From: Oribacterium sp. UBA3737
Lineage (GTDB): Bacteria > Bacillota_A > Clostridia > Lachnospirales > Lachnospiraceae
Assembly (NCBI GenBank): GCA_002371295.1
Contig: DFGZ01000108.1
Coordinates: forward strand, 1-20,762
DNA: 20,762 nt
Direction: 5' to 3'
In this document: positions 1 through 7,899 of the stretch, piece after piece
Layout: the number at the start of each line of letters is the position of its first letter
How positions within the stretch are numbered: position 1 is the stretch's first letter
Notes under the pieces: generated by a model
What the model saw: only the letters and a program-made list of their open reading frames with translations
What the model was told of the DNA's origin: nothing
Database searches by the model: none
Position numbers and translations under genes: made by a program

Positions 1-198
1 AGACAGTTCAGACAGCTCTGGATTGCTCGTATCAACGCTGCTGCAAGACTTAACGGTCTTTCATACAGCAAGTTCATGTTCGGTCTCAAGTCAGCAGGTG
101 TTGACATGAACCGTAAGATGCTTTCTGAGGTAGCTATCGCAGATCCAGAGGGATTCGCAAAGCTTGCAGAGACAGCAAAGGCTCAGCTTAACAAGTAA
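1..198 (+). CDS. rplT: 50S ribosomal protein L20, C-terminal part (5' truncated)
   Basis: The first 198 bases read in frame 1 as the last 65 residues of ribosomal protein L20, ending in TAA. The stretch [16 protein letters not shown] is the hallmark of the L20 RNA-binding C-terminal domain, and [19 protein letters not shown]-like and EVAIADP-type segments follow as in the family. L20 is a large-subunit assembly protein that binds 23S rRNA. The start lies outside the window; the usual order infC-rpmI-rplT is expected upstream but cannot be seen. A strong terminator follows the stop within 20 bases, so rplT is the last gene of its operon. Confidence 0.97.
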   Translation, partial: RQFRQLWIARINAAARLNGLSYSKFMFGLKSAGVDMNRKMLSEVAIADPEGFAKLAETAKAQLNK

Positions 199-215
199 TT
201 TCAAATTGCTTATTT

Positions 216-245
216 AACCCCGATGTATTTACATCGGGGTTTTAT
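216..245 (+). terminator. Intrinsic terminator of the rplT operon
   Basis: An 11-bp perfect stem, AACCCCGATGT (216-226) and ACATCGGGGTT (231-241), closes an ATTT loop and runs into a T-rich tail. It lies 17 bases after the L20 stop and upstream of the tRNA promoter. Confidence 0.93.
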
Positions 246-275
246 TTTGATAAAACGTATATATTAAATTTCGGG

Positions 276-304
276 TTGACTGAGCTCTTTCTATATGCTA
301 ATAT
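276..304 (+). promoter_or_regulatory. Sigma-A promoter of tRNA-Leu
   Basis: TTGACT (276-281), a 17-base spacer and TAATAT (299-304) match 5/6 and 5/6 of the sigma-A consensus. The predicted start, near 311, is a few bases before the mature tRNA 5' end at 315. Confidence 0.85.
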
Positions 305-314
305 TTAGAGGTTC

Positions 315-397
315 GCGGAGGTGGCGGAACGGCAGACGCGCACGGTTCAGGTCCGTGTGAGGTAACACTCTTGAGGGTTCAAATCCCTTTCTCCGCA
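315..397 (+). tRNA. tRNA-Leu (anticodon CAG)
   Basis: A class II tRNA with a long variable arm. The acceptor strand GCGGAGG (315-321) pairs with TCTCCGC (390-396) with one G-U pair, and the discriminator base is A397. The anticodon stem CACGG/CCGTG encloses loop TTCAGGT (346-352), giving anticodon CAG at 348-350, which reads CUG leucine codons. The variable arm has a GAG/CTC stem and the T arm carries GGTTCAAAT. The genomic sequence after A397 is CTA, so the 3' CCA is not encoded and must be added enzymatically. Confidence 0.95.
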
Positions 398-403
398 CTA
401 TTT

Positions 404-431
404 AAGGCATCGGTCAAACCGATGCCTTTTT
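404..431 (+). terminator. Intrinsic terminator of tRNA-Leu
   Basis: An 11-bp perfect stem AAGGCATCGGT (404-414) / ACCGATGCCTT (418-428) with a 3-base loop is followed by a T tract. It begins 6 bases after the tRNA. Confidence 0.93.
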
Positions 432-464
432 CGTATCATAAATCATATACACTTTTATGGTATT

Positions 465-506
465 AAAAACGCCCGCACTTTTTACAATCGAAGTGCGGGC
501 GTTTTT
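465..506 (-). terminator. Intrinsic terminator after the minus-strand exporter gene
   Basis: AAAAACGCCCGCACTT (465-480) and AAGTGCGGGCGTTTTT (491-506) form a 16-bp perfect stem with a 10-base loop. Because the stem is A-rich on one side and T-rich on the other, it can end transcription in both directions. It sits just past the minus-strand stop at 513 and would also stop any read-through from the tRNA side. Confidence 0.92.
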
Positions 507-512
507 AATCTG

Positions 513-1013
513 TTACCGAATGATATTTCCCAAAACCCCATAAGAAACAACCGACATAATAACCGACGCCATAAGTATTCCTGTAAGTATAGCCGGTACT
601 GATTTTCTCCTTGGCATATGCAGAAGACCGGCAACCAAAGATCCTGTCCAAGCGCCTGTTCCCGGAAGAGGTATACCTACAAAGAGCGTAAGTCCCCAGA
701 AATCATATTTTTCAATAGCTGCCTGATTCTTCTCCACCTTATTTCTGAGCCACATAGCTATCTTTTTTGTAGGTCCGAACTTTTCAAGCAGTATAACGAT
801 CTTTTCAATGAACAGCAGCACAAACGGTATAGGAAGAAGATTTCCTATAATACAGATAAGAAGAGCTTTCAGATATGTTATGTCAAGAATTGACGCCGCC
901 AGAAGACCTCCTCTAAGCTCCAGAACCGGCATCATAGAAATAATGAAGACCACCGATTCCCTGGAGAGTATACCTCTCATGTTTTCAGTTAAAAAATTTA
1001 CCAGACTATCCAT
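513..1013 (-). CDS. Putative small multidrug export family membrane protein (COG2426-like)
   Basis: The 166-residue protein is almost wholly hydrophobic, with about four membrane segments near residues 22-40, 47-70, 107-128 and 138-162. It carries two motifs I associate with the Sm_multidrug_ex family (PF06695): PVLELRGG near residue 29 and PLPGTGAWTGS near residue 115. The family name implies export of small drugs, but substrate and mechanism are poorly established, so this is a family call and not a function. The ATG is preceded on its own strand by AGGAGG at a good distance (from CATTAGGAGGATAAATG), which fixes the start. It is monocistronic and divergent from the cdaA operon. A strong terminator follows. 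Confidence 0.85.
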   Translation of the reverse strand: MDSLVNFLTENMRGILSRESVVFIISMMPVLELRGGLLAASILDITYLKALLICIIGNLLPIPFVLLFIEKIVILLEKFGPTKKIAMWLRNKVEKNQAAIEKYDFWGLTLFVGIPLPGTGAWTGSLVAGLLHMPRRKSVPAILTGILMASVIMSVVSYGVLGNIIR

Positions 1014-1195
1014 TTATCCTCCTAATGTATATCCCTGTAATACCCCTGCAATCAATGCTTAATTTTTTATTACCGCTTCTTACGCCAGGTCTATCTTCCT
1101 TGAATGCAAAAATAAGATGTGCTAAACTTAATAGATGACTTAATATCTGATAGTGTACTCTTACGTACTCAGCAGATTCTAATTGAAACATTAAT

Positions 1196-1224
1196 TTGTG
1201 TCAAGAACAGCATTATCATACATT
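1196..1224 (+). promoter_or_regulatory. Candidate promoter of the cdaA operon
   Basis: TTGTGT (1196-1201), a 17-base spacer and TACATT (1219-1224) lie 39 bases before the first ATG of the operon at 1263. The match is moderate. The rest of the 249-base gap between the divergent genes shows no other convincing element. Confidence 0.42.
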
Positions 1225-1262
1225 GTAAAGCTGTAACTATCCTTAAAAAGAAAGATATTAAT

Positions 1263-1421
1263 ATGATTGATTACCAGCATGAAATAGACCGGTTTAAGCC
1301 AAGCCTCGATGTAGATCAGATAGAAGATGCCATTGTAAAGATGGACCTTACCGATATGAACGATATCATGACTAAATTAATTGAAAATGCTATCGAGCAG
1401 AAGAAGGACTCAGAGAAATGA
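1263..1421 (+). CDS. Small acidic protein of unknown function (52 aa)
   Basis: A 52-residue soluble, charged and probably helical protein starting MIDYQHEIDRFKPSLDVDQI and ending in a Lys/Glu-rich tail. I do not recognise a family. The frame stays open upstream to a GTG at 1119, but ATG 1263 is preferred because the upstream extension looks non-coding. The ribosome site is weak (AAAGA only). The stop overlaps the start of the TPR gene as ATGA (1418-1421), which indicates translational coupling and supports the ORF being real. It heads the cdaA operon, so a role linked to its membrane neighbours is possible but not shown. Confidence 0.6.
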   Translation: MIDYQHEIDRFKPSLDVDQIEDAIVKMDLTDMNDIMTKLIENAIEQKKDSEK

Positions 1422-2719
1422 ACTACGATATAACTCTAGGACGTATATCTAACTGCTACTACAATCTGGGGCTTGAGAGAGCAAAATTACGTGATTTAAG
1501 CGGTGCGGCAGAGTTACTGAAAAAATCCCTGCTTTTCAACAAATACCAGAAGGATGCCAGAAATCTTCTGGGACTCATATTTTTTGAATGTGGTGAAACT
1601 GCAGACGCCCTGGTTCAGTGGGTCATAAGTCTGAATATGTTCCCCCATGACAACATTGCAGACGAATATCTTGAAGCGGTACAGCGTAAACCGGCTATTC
1701 TTCGTATATGTACCGACAACGTGAACAGATATAATCAGGCCCTGATATATGCCCAGACTAACAACGAAGATCTGGCCATAATGCAGCTCAATCAGGTCAT
1801 ACAGGACAGTCCTAACTATGTAAAGGCCCACATACTTCTTGCTCTTCTGTATATGAAGAGAGAGCACTGGGTCAAGGCGGGACGAAGCCTTTACAAGGTA
1901 TTAAAGATTGACCGAAACAATCCGAAAGCACTTGTACTTATGGACGAGGTAAAGCAGAAAACCGGTCGTAAAGAGGTTGAGCAGAGTAAACTGAGAAATG
2001 CTTTCTCACACCGCAAAATGACTGATGATGACGTCATCGTCCCTCAGGAAGTAAAGGAAGTTTCACCCTGGATGGTAGTTGTCTACATATTAATAGGTGT
2101 AGTTCTTGCTCTGTTAACATTTAATATGCTGATACTTCCCGCAAACAAACGGGCCCTCAATGCAAGCAATAATCAGGAGCTCATTTCCTATACAGATAAG
2201 CTTGACCTGGCAAACAGGGAAATAAAGGATCTTAACGAACAGTACAGCACTCTGGAAAAGCAGTATCAGGAAGCCGCTCTTCAGATTCAGCAGTTCCAGA
2301 ATGCCAATGAATCCTTCATGGGTCAGTACCGTGCACTCACTCAGATCAATCAGGCTTATGAAAGCGGAGATATGATCCTTGCGGCCCAGCTTTATACAGG
2401 TCTTGATTCTTCCCAGATAGCAGATGAGAACCTGATGGCCCAGTATCAGAATATAAAACATATCATGGAAAGCTCCGTATATCAGGAACTTGCCAAGAAA
2501 GCTACCGACGCATGGAACGCAGGAGACCAGCAGACTGCAGGAGAATTGTACCTGCTCAGCGTGACCATACGTGAAGAGCCGGAGAATATGTTCCTCCTTG
2601 CCAGACTTTACCAGTCCATGGGACGTTCGGACGATGCCAATACTCTTTTCGACAAGATCATCGGGTCCTATCCCGACTCACCATACGCCGAAAAAGCAAG
2701 GAGTATCCGCGGTTATTAA
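1418..2719 (+). CDS. TPR-repeat protein with one membrane segment and coiled coil
   Basis: 433 residues with helical TPR-like pairs in residues 15-180 (for example YAQTNNEDLAIMQLNQVI at 111-128), one transmembrane helix at about 218-240, a Gln/Glu-rich coiled coil at about 255-305, and further TPR-like repeats to the C terminus (ENMFLLARLYQSMGRSDDA at 389-407). By the positive-inside rule the basic stretch before the helix suggests a cytoplasmic N-terminal half and an extracellular C-terminal half, so both sides carry protein-binding repeats. The start is 9 bases after AAGGA and overlaps the preceding stop. No enzyme motif is visible. The operon position next to CdaA/CdaR suggests a scaffold in envelope or cell-wall control; that is inference. 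Confidence 0.82.
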   Translation: MNYDITLGRISNCYYNLGLERAKLRDLSGAAELLKKSLLFNKYQKDARNLLGLIFFECGETADALVQWVISLNMFPHDNIADEYLEAVQRKPAILRICTDNVNRYNQALIYAQTNNEDLAIMQLNQVIQDSPNYVKAHILLALLYMKREHWVKAGRSLYKVLKIDRNNPKALVLMDEVKQKTGRKEVEQSKLRNAFSHRKMTDDDVIVPQEVKEVSPWMVVVYILIGVVLALLTFNMLILPANKRALNASNNQELISYTDKLDLANREIKDLNEQYSTLEKQYQEAALQIQQFQNANESFMGQYRALTQINQAYESGDMILAAQLYTGLDSSQIADENLMAQYQNIKHIMESSVYQELAKKATDAWNAGDQQTAGELYLLSVTIREEPENMFLLARLYQSMGRSDDANTLFDKIIGSYPDSPYAEKARSIRGY

Positions 2720-2735
2720 TTATGAGGTAAATGAA

Positions 2736-3503
2736 ATGCTAAATGTTGAGAAAATTCGACTTATGGCACAGCTTTCCATATATGAAAGGAAGGAAGGAAA
2801 AGGCATACTTGAAACAAGCAGGCACTTCAAGGGAGATTATATCTCCCGAAGACTTCTTACCTCTGCCATTTTCTATACCCTGTGCTTTATATTGATAACG
2901 ATAGTTCTCACCATCATTAACCTTGAAGAGGTGCTTGTAAAGCTGAACATTCCTTTCATCATGGAATCACTTCACACTGTATTTGTTATATACCTTATCG
3001 GTATGGTGATCATGCTGCTCATTGCATATATAAGATACAACTCGAGCTATGATTACGCTCATCGTAAAAGTCTTTTCTACGCTGCAAAGCTGGATAAGCT
3101 TCTCCGCATGCAGGAAAACGAGGATGACGTTCTTGATATAACAGAAGAGGAATCCGAGTACTACAAGGAGACCGGTGGAAAGATAAGAATCTATGATGAC
3201 AAGAGGAATACATGGGAGACCGTAAAACCCAGATTTCACACAATCGTCAATCACGGAACAACTGAAGCTCCTTCCGGAGGATACAGAAGCCGGGATCTTC
3301 AGTACACTCCGATACACAAAGGTTCATACAGTTCCGATGTGCCTAATGACGGCTGGCTTGACGATCCCGAGGATGATTATTACACATCCGGCAAGGATTC
3401 CATTGACAGTTCAGCACCTCAGGGCGGCTGGCTGGATGAGGATCTGGAAGACGATTATGATGACGGACTTGAAATCCTCAGCATTAGCAAAAAAGATAAA
3501 TGA
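2736..3503 (+). CDS. Two-TM protein with acidic cytoplasmic tail, unknown function
   Basis: 255 residues: a charged N-terminal region (1-40), two membrane helices at about 42-61 and 81-100, then a roughly 150-residue hydrophilic tail. The tail ends in two related acidic units, DGWLDDPEDDYY (205-216) and GGWLDEDLEDDYDDG (230-244). The start at 2736 is preferred because GAGG lies 8 bases upstream and the sequence begins right after the TPR gene stop; the same frame is open further upstream, but that part overlaps the TPR gene and would be non-coding. I do not recognise a family. It is co-directional with the TPR protein and the polytopic membrane protein next to CdaA, so it may be a membrane partner in the same complex. 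Confidence 0.78.
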   Translation: MLNVEKIRLMAQLSIYERKEGKGILETSRHFKGDYISRRLLTSAIFYTLCFILITIVLTIINLEEVLVKLNIPFIMESLHTVFVIYLIGMVIMLLIAYIRYNSSYDYAHRKSLFYAAKLDKLLRMQENEDDVLDITEEESEYYKETGGKIRIYDDKRNTWETVKPRFHTIVNHGTTEAPSGGYRSRDLQYTPIHKGSYSSDVPNDGWLDDPEDDYYTSGKDSIDSSAPQGGWLDEDLEDDYDDGLEILSISKKDK

Positions 3504-3521
3504 AAGGCATGGCACATATAG

Positions 3522-4421
3522 ATGTTACGAGTAAAAGAATCCTTACAAAAATTCTATACGAAAAATGATTATTGGACATTGCCGGTCACAAAAGCGATTA
3601 CTGCATTTTTGTGTTTTTTAACTGTCAACAGTCGTGTGGGGTTCAGTGATGTTCTGTCGAACCCTCTGATCTGTTTTGCAGCTTCAGTACTTTGCTCATT
3701 TTTACCATGGACCTGCATTCCCGTGTTCTTCTGTTTATTTATCCTTGGTAATGCCTATGCCGCTTCACTGGAGATAACACTTGTTGCAGTAGTTGTCCTG
3801 CTTTTGGCTTCACTTATCCAGTCAGCCTTCCGTGCAGGTCATGCAATTCTTATCGCCCTCGTGCCTTTGTTTTTTTACATACATATACCTTATGTTCTTC
3901 CGGTTATCGCCGGTTTATCATTAGGGCTCATGTCCATAGTCCCCATATCAGTGGGCATCATGCTTTATTACTTCATAGAGTATATGGCAGGGCACACAGC
4001 CATAGCGGCATCGCAGAGTGACATCACAGCCATGGCCACTGCCTACGCAGGACTGTTCGGAAATCTTTTCAAGGACAAAGATGCGATAGTTGCCATACTT
4101 GCTTTTGCTCTTTGTGTTATAGTGGTTTTTATAATCAGTCAGATTCCTTTCGACGGTAACTGGATAGTTGCTGCCGCAGCAGGTATCATAGTTGTGGCTG
4201 CAGCAACCATTTTCGGTCGTATGCATTTCGGACTTGAGATTTCATTTTTGGAAATGCTGCCCGGACTTTTATTTTCATGTATCCTTTCCATAGGCTATGT
4301 ATTTGTATTTCACGCCGTAGATTACCAGCGCACAGAACGCCTTCACTTTGAAGATGACGATTATGTTTATTATGTAAAAGCTGTACCTAAATTAAAATCA
4401 GAAGATGAGGAAGAGTTATAA
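3522..4421 (+). CDS. Polytopic membrane protein, function unknown, upstream of cdaA
   Basis: 299 residues, with about seven or eight hydrophobic segments between residues 25 and 265 and an acidic soluble C terminus (SEDEEEL). There is no ATP-binding motif and no transporter signature I can name; it could be a permease-like protein or a membrane scaffold. AAAGG lies about 13 bases before the ATG, somewhat far; an earlier ATG near 3510 opens only a very short frame. The TAA stop shares its last base with the ATG of cdaA (TAATG), so translation is probably coupled and the two proteins are likely made in similar amounts. A link to c-di-AMP signalling is suggested by this coupling only. Confidence 0.8.
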   Translation: MLRVKESLQKFYTKNDYWTLPVTKAITAFLCFLTVNSRVGFSDVLSNPLICFAASVLCSFLPWTCIPVFFCLFILGNAYAASLEITLVAVVVLLLASLIQSAFRAGHAILIALVPLFFYIHIPYVLPVIAGLSLGLMSIVPISVGIMLYYFIEYMAGHTAIAASQSDITAMATAYAGLFGNLFKDKDAIVAILAFALCVIVVFIISQIPFDGNWIVAAAAGIIVVAAATIFGRMHFGLEISFLEMLPGLLFSCILSIGYVFVFHAVDYQRTERLHFEDDDYVYYVKAVPKLKSEDEEEL

Positions 4422-5275
4422 TGCCTGAATTTCTTTCAACGATACGGAGTTGGTTCAGTTTACTGCCGCCTTTTTATTTCACCAATGTTTTGGAGATAAT
4501 CATACTGGCAGTGATCGTGTACGAATTCCTCTTATGGATAAAAAACACACGTGCCTTTGAGCTCCTCAAGGGTCTCGTTGTCATAGCTCTTTTTATCGTT
4601 GTGGCATGGTTCTTTAAACTCACTACCATAATGTGGATCATCGAGAGAATATCCACCGCGTTCATCATCGCGGCCGTTGTAATTTTTCAGCCCGAACTCA
4701 GAAAGGCTCTCGAGCAGCTGGGAAGCAGAAATTTTATCACCAGTCTTTTTCCTAACGATGCCGAGGATGCCAGCATCCATACCATAAACGAGATAGTTAA
4801 AGCCACCTTTGAGATGGCAAAGAAGAAGACCGGAGCTCTTATCGTTATACAGCAGGAGCAGTCTCTCAACGAAATCGCCGAGACAGGCATACTTATCAAC
4901 GGTATTGTGACCTCAGCTCTCCTCATCAACATCTTTGAAAAGAACACCCCCCTTCATGACGGCGCTGTGGTTATAGTGGGAGACCATGTAGTTTCCGCAA
5001 CCTGTTATCTTCCGTTATCAGATGCGGGAATTTCCAAGGATTACGGCACACGGCACAGGGCAGCCCTTGGTGTTTCAGAAACCTGTGATGCCATAACCAT
5101 AGTTGTGTCAGAGGAGACAGGCCGGGTATCAGTTGCAGTAAACGGAGTACTTAAGAGAGCTGTAGATGCGGATGCTCTTCGCGGAATGCTTCCTATTCAT
5201 AAAAACGAAGACCTCCCCACCGAGAACCCTCGTTTCCGTTTATTCCGCAATAACAGAAAGGAGAGAAGAGAATGA
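4421..5275 (+). CDS. cdaA: Membrane diadenylate cyclase CdaA
   Basis: Makes cyclic di-AMP from two ATP at the inner face of the membrane. The 284-residue length fits the family. Three N-terminal helices lie at about 23-41, 47-64 and 68-89, followed by a coiled stretch (ELRKALEQLG) and the DisA_N/DAC domain at about 105-265. The two catalytic signatures are intact: DGA at 180-182 in PLHDGAVVI, and RHR at 211-213 in TRHRAALGVSE. The ATG overlaps the previous stop by one base, and the TGA overlaps the cdaR ATG as ATGA. In Firmicutes CdaA controls K+ and osmolyte balance and cell-wall integrity; here it sits with CdaR as usual but without glmM. Confidence 0.96.
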   Translation: MPEFLSTIRSWFSLLPPFYFTNVLEIIILAVIVYEFLLWIKNTRAFELLKGLVVIALFIVVAWFFKLTTIMWIIERISTAFIIAAVVIFQPELRKALEQLGSRNFITSLFPNDAEDASIHTINEIVKATFEMAKKKTGALIVIQQEQSLNEIAETGILINGIVTSALLINIFEKNTPLHDGAVVIVGDHVVSATCYLPLSDAGISKDYGTRHRAALGVSETCDAITIVVSEETGRVSVAVNGVLKRAVDADALRGMLPIHKNEDLPTENPRFRLFRNNRKERRE

Positions 5276-6525
5276 TAAAAGATTTTTTCACTGAAAATCT
5301 GTCTCTCAAATGCATAAGCATTGTTCTCGCCTTTGTTATATGGATTATGGTTGTCAATGTCTCAAAACCCGAGACAACAGACACAAAAAGCGTCCAGCTG
5401 GAGGTTAAGAACCAGACCATATTTGAGGAGGATTCAAAAACCTGGTCAGTGGACAGGACCAATGTCAACATTTCTTATAAGGTAAGAAGTGATGTGCGTT
5501 CCACCATTTCCAGTTCCGACTTCCACGCATATATCGATCTCTCGGATTACAGCATCACCGGTTCCGTACCCGTATATGTTGAAGTCCTCAACGGAAAGGA
5601 AACCATCATAGATGATGTGCAGATACACCCTTCCGTTGCCAAGGTGAGCATCGAAAATGTTCAGAATAAAAAATTCGATATCAGAAAGCAGATCAAGGGG
5701 GAACCTAAGTCCGGCTATAAGGCTGCCAATGTAATCCTCAGTCCTGAATCAGCATATCTGACAGGTCCCGAATCCGAAATAGGACGAATCTCCTCTATAG
5801 GAGTGGAAGTCGACGTTTCCGGTATTTCCGCTAATCAGGATGGGATAGCAAAACTGATATATTACGATGCGAACGGCAATACCCTGAACAACTTAAAGGA
5901 AGTCTCTTCCAATATAGAAGATATCAACTATTCAGTTACCATCCATAAGGAGAAAAGCATTAATCTTTTGTCATCAGTTTCCGGAACACCTGCTGCGGGA
6001 TATCAGTATGAATCCACAACGGTTTCTCCGGACAGTGTGACTCTTGCCGCATCTCCGGGAATCATTGAAGCCATGACTGTTTTCGAGCTTCCGGAAATCA
6101 GTCTGAATGGAGCTACCGAAAGTATAAATGTGACCTTTGACCTTTCCAAATATCTCCCGGCAGGAATCGAACTTGCAGATGATCAGGATTCCCAGGTCAA
6201 TGTCCTTGTACGTATTGAGAAATTACCTGATATAGGTGACAATCCGTCAAACGGCGGTATGGTTCCTGCTCCACATCCTAACCAGCCTGCAGAACCGACT
6301 GGCGAAGATATCGGAAAACCGGATCAAAAGCCGCTTCATACAGATGAGCAGATCCCGCAGAACGAGACTGCAGCAGCAGAGACCTCTGCTGTTGACAGCG
6401 AATCTGAGATTTCCGGCAGTACTGAGCAGTCTGAAACAGATACGGAGCAAAGTTCTTCCGATGAAAGCAGCGTTGAACAGAATCAGTCAAAAGAAACTTC
6501 ATCTATGGAGAATACACAAAATTGA
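5272..6525 (+). CDS. cdaR: CdaR, YbbR-domain regulator of CdaA
   Basis: 417 residues with a short cytoplasmic N terminus, one membrane anchor at about 11-29, and three extracellular YbbR-like beta repeats at about 40-130, 133-223 and 226-316. The last 100 residues form a Pro-then-Ser/Glu-rich low-complexity tail that may span or contact the wall. CdaR binds CdaA and modulates its cyclase activity in Bacillus and Listeria. The start overlaps the cdaA stop (ATGA) and follows AAGGAG (5258-5263) by 8 bases. The ORF stop TGA overlaps the TTG start of the next gene, continuing the coupling. Confidence 0.93.
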   Translation: MIKDFFTENLSLKCISIVLAFVIWIMVVNVSKPETTDTKSVQLEVKNQTIFEEDSKTWSVDRTNVNISYKVRSDVRSTISSSDFHAYIDLSDYSITGSVPVYVEVLNGKETIIDDVQIHPSVAKVSIENVQNKKFDIRKQIKGEPKSGYKAANVILSPESAYLTGPESEIGRISSIGVEVDVSGISANQDGIAKLIYYDANGNTLNNLKEVSSNIEDINYSVTIHKEKSINLLSSVSGTPAAGYQYESTTVSPDSVTLAASPGIIEAMTVFELPEISLNGATESINVTFDLSKYLPAGIELADDQDSQVNVLVRIEKLPDIGDNPSNGGMVPAPHPNQPAEPTGEDIGKPDQKPLHTDEQIPQNETAAAETSAVDSESEISGSTEQSETDTEQSSSDESSVEQNQSKETSSMENTQN

Positions 6526-7826
6526 TAATCAGCGATTTTAAAATATCAATCCTATATACAGCTGCCTATTTTATAAGCTTCATGGCAGGAAGAGCGGGAA
6601 TTTCCGCTCTTTCTGCTATTTGTCTTATAGGCATGGCTGTATTTTTTTATTATACGGAGAAGAAAAGGACCAACGAACTTTTAAATCTCAGAGGACTTAT
6701 GGCATTGGGCATACTGGGAGGAGAGGGCATAGCCAGATTACAGCTTAGTTCCCTTTCAACAGTGTGGACCGAATCCACCTGGCTATCCTTTTATCTGTTC
6801 TATCTGGTTTTTTTCATGGTTTCCGGTGCAGCGGAACGCTTCACTGAATCCCGGGCTTTACTTTCAAAAAAGCATCTTTCACTATATAAAAGGAAGATAT
6901 CCGATACTGCCCTTCACAGGTCCATCATCATTTTGGTGATCATCATTTCCTGGAGCGCTTTTTTCTATGAAGCTGCAAATCTCGGGTTCATCCCTCTATT
7001 CACTGTGGATATGCCTCATGCCTACAGCTATTTCCATCTGAAGGGCATCCATTATTTTACGACCCTTGCCGTTCTTGTTCCGGCTGTATCAGTGCTTTAC
7101 CTGGAGCACAGAAAAAAACAGGATCTGAAACCTGATGCAGTCTCGATTCTCGGGATTTTTCTTCCTCTTTTACTGAGTGTACTTCTGGTATCCAGATTTC
7201 AGTTTATGTTCGCCGCCATACTGGCTGTTTTTGCAGCCGCTTCTTCCGGCAGAAAATACAAGCTCTGGCAGGTCATCACGATCTTTATGCTCATGGTGGC
7301 AGTTTATGTGACCATCACCATAGCACGTGCCCATTCAGTTGAGTACCTGAACAGCATTTTTGAAATGAAGAATCCGGATACTCCGATTTTCATAACCCAG
7401 CCATACATGTACATCGCAAATAATTACGATAATTTCAATGTCATGACCCGGGAGCTGACAGTTCATTCAAACGGTCTCAAGATGCTGTATCCATTCACGA
7501 CACTAACGGGTCTCAAGTTTTTAAATCCGGACTTTGGCATGGGCTTTCCTCTTTTCACCACTAAAGAAGAGCTCACAACTGTAACACTTATATATGATGC
7601 ATGGTATGATTTCGGGATCACAGGCGTTGTTCTGTTTGCTGCAGTCATCGGACTTATAACCGGTTTCATCCAATATGAACATAAAAGGGATTCAAATCCC
7701 TTTGCGAAACTGATATATGCAGAGCTTGCATTCTATTTTTCAGTTTCATTCTTCACAACCTGGTTCTCGAATCCCTCAACCTGGTTCTATCTTGGCTTCA
7801 GTGTATTGTTTTACCTCATTTATTGA
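6522..7826 (+). CDS. Wzy/O-antigen-polymerase-like polysaccharide polymerase, TTG start
   Basis: 434 residues with ten or more predicted membrane helices and a larger hydrophilic loop near residues 270-345, the layout of oligosaccharide repeat-unit polymerases (Wzy / O-antigen ligase-like). Those enzymes join lipid-linked repeat units outside the membrane; the substrate cannot be told. The apparent start is TTG at 6522, overlapping the cdaR stop as TTGA, with GGAG (6507-6510) 11 bases upstream. The next in-frame ATG (codon 21) would remove part of the first helix. Conserved residues for the family are too variable for me to check. No terminator follows; the stop codon lies inside the -35 box of the next promoter. 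Confidence 0.72.
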   Translation: MIISDFKISILYTAAYFISFMAGRAGISALSAICLIGMAVFFYYTEKKRTNELLNLRGLMALGILGGEGIARLQLSSLSTVWTESTWLSFYLFYLVFFMVSGAAERFTESRALLSKKHLSLYKRKISDTALHRSIIILVIIISWSAFFYEAANLGFIPLFTVDMPHAYSYFHLKGIHYFTTLAVLVPAVSVLYLEHRKKQDLKPDAVSILGIFLPLLLSVLLVSRFQFMFAAILAVFAAASSGRKYKLWQVITIFMLMVAVYVTITIARAHSVEYLNSIFEMKNPDTPIFITQPYMYIANNYDNFNVMTRELTVHSNGLKMLYPFTTLTGLKFLNPDFGMGFPLFTTKEELTTVTLIYDAWYDFGITGVVLFAAVIGLITGFIQYEHKRDSNPFAKLIYAELAFYFSVSFFTTWFSNPSTWFYLGFSVLFYLIY

Positions 7827-7851
7827 CAAAGCAAATAGGCGGAAATATAAT
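7823..7851 (+). promoter_or_regulatory. Full-consensus sigma-A promoter overlapping the polymerase stop codon
   Basis: TTGACA (7823-7828), exactly 17 bases, then TATAAT (7846-7851). Both hexamers match consensus in all positions. The TGA stop of the upstream polymerase gene (7824-7826) is inside the -35 box. Predicted transcription start is near 7858, about 40 bases before the ATG of the Lys-rich protein. Confidence 0.93.
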
Positions 7852-7899
7852 TTCAATGGTAGAATATTTTTTCAGACATTTGAAAAGGGAGATAAACAA

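Noticed and set aside
990..1075. Minus-strand promoter with TATACA close to the exporter gene
   Set aside because: The predicted transcription start would cut off the ribosome site.
1006..1191. Minus-strand ORF of 61 residues upstream of the exporter gene
   Set aside because: It overlaps the exporter start, lacks a ribosome site and shows no family resemblance.
2571..2735. Upstream extension of the two-TM protein gene
   Set aside because: It lies inside the TPR gene, has no ribosome site and its sequence is unlike a real N terminus; ATG 2736 has GAGG upstream.
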